Positions 58,801-58,862 of a DNA stretch of 58,862 bases are shown here, piece after piece (position 1 is the first letter of the stretch; each line of letters starts with the position of its first letter). This stretch comes from Gemmatimonadota bacterium (GTDB taxonomy: Bacteria > Gemmatimonadota > Gemmatimonadetes > Longimicrobiales > Longimicrobiaceae). The DNA is taken from NCBI GenBank assembly GCA_028287185.1, contig JAQBQD010000070.1, positions 1 through 58,862 of the forward strand, in the 5' to 3' direction. The notes under the pieces are model-generated. The model was given only the letters and a program-made list of their open reading frames with translations. It did no database searches and was not told the DNA's origin. Made by a program: the position numbers and the translations under genes.

Positions 58801-58862
58801 GGTGCGCACCGGCGACCGCGCGCGCTGGCGGGCGGACGGCACGCTGGAGCTGCCGGCGCCCG
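46859..58862 (+). CDS. Nonribosomal peptide synthetase, 4 modules visible (partial at 3' end)
   Basis: One frame open from the GTG at 46859 to the window edge (4001 codons, no stop). Module 1: A (about 40-515; YTSGSTGRPKGV) and T (Ser564 in LGGHSLLATR), a start module without C domain. Module 2: C (HH at 758-759, HHIAGDAW), A (about 1090-1520), a methyltransferase inserted in the A domain (about 1535-1930; TTGWNSSYTGQPV, RVLEVGVGTGMLLL) and T (Ser2024). Module 3: C (HHIVGDGW at 2242), A, T (Ser3099). Module 4: C (HHVAADGW at 3291) and an A domain that is degenerate (SSGSTSLPRG for TSGSTGRPKG, NAYVQAE for N.YGPTE, no Asp at the FDxxxxE position). Specificity residues read by eye: A1 DILQLGLVWK, close to a glycine code; A2 DAFFLGNVVK, Leu-like, probably N-methylated; A3 not assignable. 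No epimerase or thioesterase is in view. Confidence 0.93.
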   Translation, partial: MTSTSDGLRDPAAGSPPSAVEAVELAAGEVCVHRAFEAQARRSPGAVALVSGGRTVTYAGLDAHAEAIASRLRAAGVGPDARVGVCVERGPALVAALLGVWKAGGAYVPLDPRYPRERLAYMAADAGLRALVAEDATRGLLPDLAARVVVLGGRGAAEEDTRPAAVLPPHVSPDNLAYVIYTSGSTGRPKGVMVPHGAVAAFLSAMRRAPGMEAGAALLAVTTVGFDISVLELFLPLTTGARVVLADRETAADGTRLRRLLEQSGATAMQATPATWRMLLDGGWAPGPHLTLLSGGEALPPDVAGALTAGGAALWNLYGPTETTVWSTLDRVEGGGPVTLGRAIKGTRALVLDGMLRPAARGADGELFIGGAGVTRGYLGRPGLTAERFVPDAFSPRPGARMYRTGDGVRLRPDGRLDFLGRLDAQLKVRGHRVEPGEVEAALAALPGVRQAVVVGRDDGDGVGLVAYLVGDPPPAAELRAGLRGILPEYMVPSAFVRIDALPLTAGGKVDRRALPAPPAGGEGREYRAPRTPVEAALAEAWSEVLGVARVGIDDDFFDLGGHSLLATRVLSRVRQRLGVELPVRALFEHPTVALLAAAVAAAGETIIPAPPPPLLPAGRAEPLPLSFAQQRLWFLSELEPDSPVYNLPFAVRLNGELDGGALRRALGEIVRRHEALRTAFRAGEGGTPVQEVLAAPAGFPLAVADLRTASEASARADLQRLAAAEAATPFDLRRGLLLRALLARVADDEHAVVLTLHHIAGDAWSVGVLFAELAALYGAFRDGAASPLAPLPVQYPDYAAWQRAWLSDQALESQLAYWRARLAGAPARLELPTDHPRPPVQSHRGSVLPFEVPAALGGRLRALARREDATPFMVLLAAFGLVLHRLSGADDLVVGAPVAGRTRPEVEGLIGFFVNTMALRVDASGDPSFRALVRRVRETTLEAYAHQDLPFDRVVEELHPERSLAHNPLFQVALALQNVPRGAAGPAGLTLELEEVDGGTAKFDLFLELVEEGDRLRARLEYATDLWDEEGARRIAALFLRLLDAAVAQPDASLAALGAVTAEERRELLALGAGPAADAAAALPVHVRVAEQARVRPAATAVRAAGRTLSYAELEAAANRLAHHLRALGVGPEAVVGICLERGADLVVAALAAFKAGAAYLPLDPALPPARIATMVADARASIVVTAERLRGLAERGASTIVSLDGDADAIAGRSERDPAVAVLPGSLAYVVFTSGSTGRPKGVAVPHRGLSNLVDWQLRAFGVVPDDRASVMAGVGFDASVFEMWPYLTVGAALHVVPDDTRLSPAELRGWLADEGVTVAFAPTPVAELLMDGEWPASSRVRALLVGGDRLHARPSLHLPFAVVNNYGPTETSVVATFGVVAADEAGLPDIGRPVRGACVFVVDAALRLVARGAPGELLVGGEGVARGYLGRPGATAERFLPDPFSSEPGARAYRTGDRVRWRGNGTLEFLGRIDRQVKVRGHRIEPGEVEAVLAAHPGVAAAVVEPREGAGGTTLAAYVVPRRAAGAADEHAPVAQWEALFETVYGAPGAAAEDEALDTTGWNSSYTGQPVPPAEMREWAERTAERIAALAPRRVLEVGVGTGMLLLRVAPGAERYVGTDFSSHVLATVRRRVDGARALPPVVLLHREADDFSGLRAERFDTAILNSVCQYFPGAEYLARVVEGAVGALDDGGALFVGDVRSLETLEAFRAAVELDSAPAQATLAEVRRRVRRVLEEEAELVVHPDFFAALAERIPRLAHVEARVKRGRWHNELTRHRYDVVLRVGPLSLMEPAPSVDWEAAGLTVDAIRERVSSGGALAVLGVPDARVAREMAIAALVLHAPDAPETVGEARALVDASPADAVDPETLWAMGEEMGVEVEIRPAPGGRFDALFRPSSISGASFPERPVRACPLRDHANDPLWGQHVRELVPRLRAHLAERLPEHMVPSALVLLDALPLTPNGKTDRRALPDPEPVRLGAGAEMAPPRTPTEREMAALWAGVLRVETVYATDNFFDLGGHSLLATQLATRVRDAFDIALPLQRIFEAPTLAALSALVDGERSAHPSPGHSAGLPPERRRLLELRMRKAGLATSADGPRPRPRDGNEAPASFAQARLWVVDRLDPGGAFYTMSSPLRIRGALDVPALERALDAVRERHESLRTTFAERGGAPVQVIHPFAPVPLGVDDLSSLSDEEREMEVARRVREDANTGFDLVAGPLFRARLLRLGPDEHVLLACMHHIVGDGWSMGVLSAELGALYEAFHAGRPSPLPPLPVQYADFAAWQREQLSGEGLERHLAFWRAALEGAPPALELATDRPRPPTPSHRGRLLKSRVPPGVVESLRALARREGATLFHVLLAGVRLLVGRWAGQDDVVVGTPVAGRTRRELEGLIGFFVNTLPLRGKLSGDAPFAEHVRRERDGAVAAIDHQDLPFERMVEELRIARDPGRNPLFQVMAILQNARMDAARLAGVEIAPLEVEYDTAKFDLIFDAYEEGDGGLRVEIEYATDLFDASTVGRMSASLHGLLGAAAARPDAPAHALPLLEAGERARLLSIDSVPVPPAAATVDALLAEQAARTPDATALEAGGESLTYRELHLRANRLAHRLRALGVGPESRVGVCAARSAGMVAGLLAVLKAGAAYVPLDPAYPAERLAFMLADTGARVVLADASTASLVPAGAAVVRVDDASLEALPADAPAPRSHPENLAWVIYTSGSTGRPKGVMIRHASAAAFLAWMRAEFPLATGERVLGATSVSFDVHVAEIHFALISGAIVVLVENALSLAAPGIGEGIVHAAMVPSAAAELLRMGALPAGLRTLVLGGEPLPAALARDVHAATGVQRLGNGFGPTEDTTYSTVATIPADAERVAVGGTVGGGRAYVLDARLEPVPVGVPGELWLAGAGLARGYLDRPALTAERFTPCPFGDEPGARMYRTGDRARRLATGELESLGRLDEQVKVRGFRIEPGEVEAALSTHPAVFRAVVAARGEGAGRRLVAYVVPRDGGVAAVELRAHAASLLPGHLVPDAWVVLDALPLTPSGKVDRRALPEPDAPEAAADASRAAPRTPTEEVLAAVFAEVLGMDAVGRDDGFFELGGHSLLAAQVTSRVRAALGVDLPLREIFDAPSVAALAGRVDSARRRLGGVPDTPIARVDRAGELRLSFAQERQWFIARLQPDNPAYNMPFVLGLSGTLDAEALRRALEEVVRRHETLRTVFRTGTQGPVQVVLPTAAVGLPLFDPSHLPTGERQAEAARWAAQEGMRPFDLAAAPPVRFALVRLDEREHRLLLTLHHVAADGWSVGRLFGEVGALYAAFSRGQPSPLPELPVQYADFAAWQRGWLQGETLERQLAYWKTRLAGAPAPELPADHPRPAVPSNRGAVHLVPLPVSTEQRLAALARGEGATAFMALFAGFTLFLRRWSGRDDLVVGTPVAGRTRPEVEPLVGFFVNTVVLRADVSGDPTFRELLARVRSVALDAYAHQDLPFERLVDELKIERQLSRHPVFQVVFSVEQPQPAPFAGPDMAMEVGFTETGTTKFDLMVMVEHRAQGTVLSLEYARDLFEPETVRRMGSHLAALLAAAADDPDAPVSALMERLDEDDRRAMLVDWNRSESTRPVEPAHAAFEATASTSPDAVASVDGLETATYGELNARANRLARHLRALGVRPESRVGVVAGGATAAIEAMLAVMKVGGAYVPIDPGIAPAKLRHVLGDAELAALVVPTASMLDSLPRIDLPIVVLDRDSARIEAHDSADLAVDVDPESLAALIYSSGSTSLPRGVLLTHAAVASAAREMADRWGITGESRILLVAPFAHERWLAATFAAFHAGAAAVSASREGLRGALERGRVTHAIATPALLAAESESNLPGLTTVVSMGESPTAALAARWARGGRAVHNAYVQAESGLGVASALVDGDAGTPGVGRPMGGARAYVLDDALRLLPPGAPGELCVGGDGLARGYQGRPGLTAQRFVPDPFAEVPGARMVRTGDRARWRADGTLELPAP

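Overview
The window is a high-GC chromosomal segment. SusC/SusD proteins occur outside an obvious Bacteroidetes context, and there are type II secretion pseudopilins, a class III lanthipeptide locus and a very large NRPS. I infer a soil Gemmatimonadota bacterium of the Longimicrobium type; the sequence contains no marker gene that proves it.

Layout. (1) Positions 1-5231, minus strand: a tightly overlapping type II secretion operon, gspE-gspG2-gspF-gspG-gspH-gspI-gspJ-gspK (gspK cut by the window edge). (2) 5763-12260, plus strand: a 2055-residue secreted RHS/YD-repeat protein with a variable, lower-GC C-terminal tip. A small probable immunity gene follows, then a remnant of an IS1-family element. 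(3) 12620-33626: a two-armed galactose/galactoside utilisation locus around a divergent control region (23697-24143). The minus arm is lacI, a GH2 lipoprotein, susC, susD, a GH43 lipoprotein and galM. The plus arm is a YtfQ/YtfR/YtfT/YjfF-type sugar ABC transporter, galT-galE-galK and a PhyH dioxygenase. The control region holds two facing TTGACA-N17-TAGTxT promoters and three TGAACC-type palindromes, which suggests that one LacI protein controls both arms. (4) 33900-39467: housekeeping genes, namely an ABC-F ATPase, a small methyltransferase, a TPR membrane protein, lgt and a zinc-type CDF exporter. (5) 39571-40734: an IS1-family element with a frameshifted transposase. (6) 41173-45406: an AraC-like regulator, then a LanKC synthetase and its precursor peptide on the minus strand. 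The precursor core has five cysteines spaced exactly four residues apart. (7) 45770-46464: a methyltransferase broken by one frameshift. (8) 46859-58862 and beyond: one NRPS reading frame, A-T / C-A(MT)-T / C-A-T / C-A*, in which the fourth adenylation domain has lost its diagnostic residues.

How the genes work together. GH2 and GH43 enzymes with SusCD would release and import oligosaccharides across the outer membrane. The YtfQRT-like ABC transporter takes the sugar through the inner membrane, GalM sets the anomer, and GalK/GalT/GalE feed it into the Leloir pathway. The lanthipeptide locus and the NRPS are the specialised-metabolite part. The RHS protein with its partner is a candidate contact-dependent or secreted polymorphic toxin. 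The best candidates for something undescribed are the period-4 cysteine lanthipeptide, the NRPS with a degenerate fourth A domain, and the RHS tip/immunity/IS1-remnant junction.

I see no rRNA, tRNA or CRISPR array. All functional calls rest on reading motifs; no database search was run.
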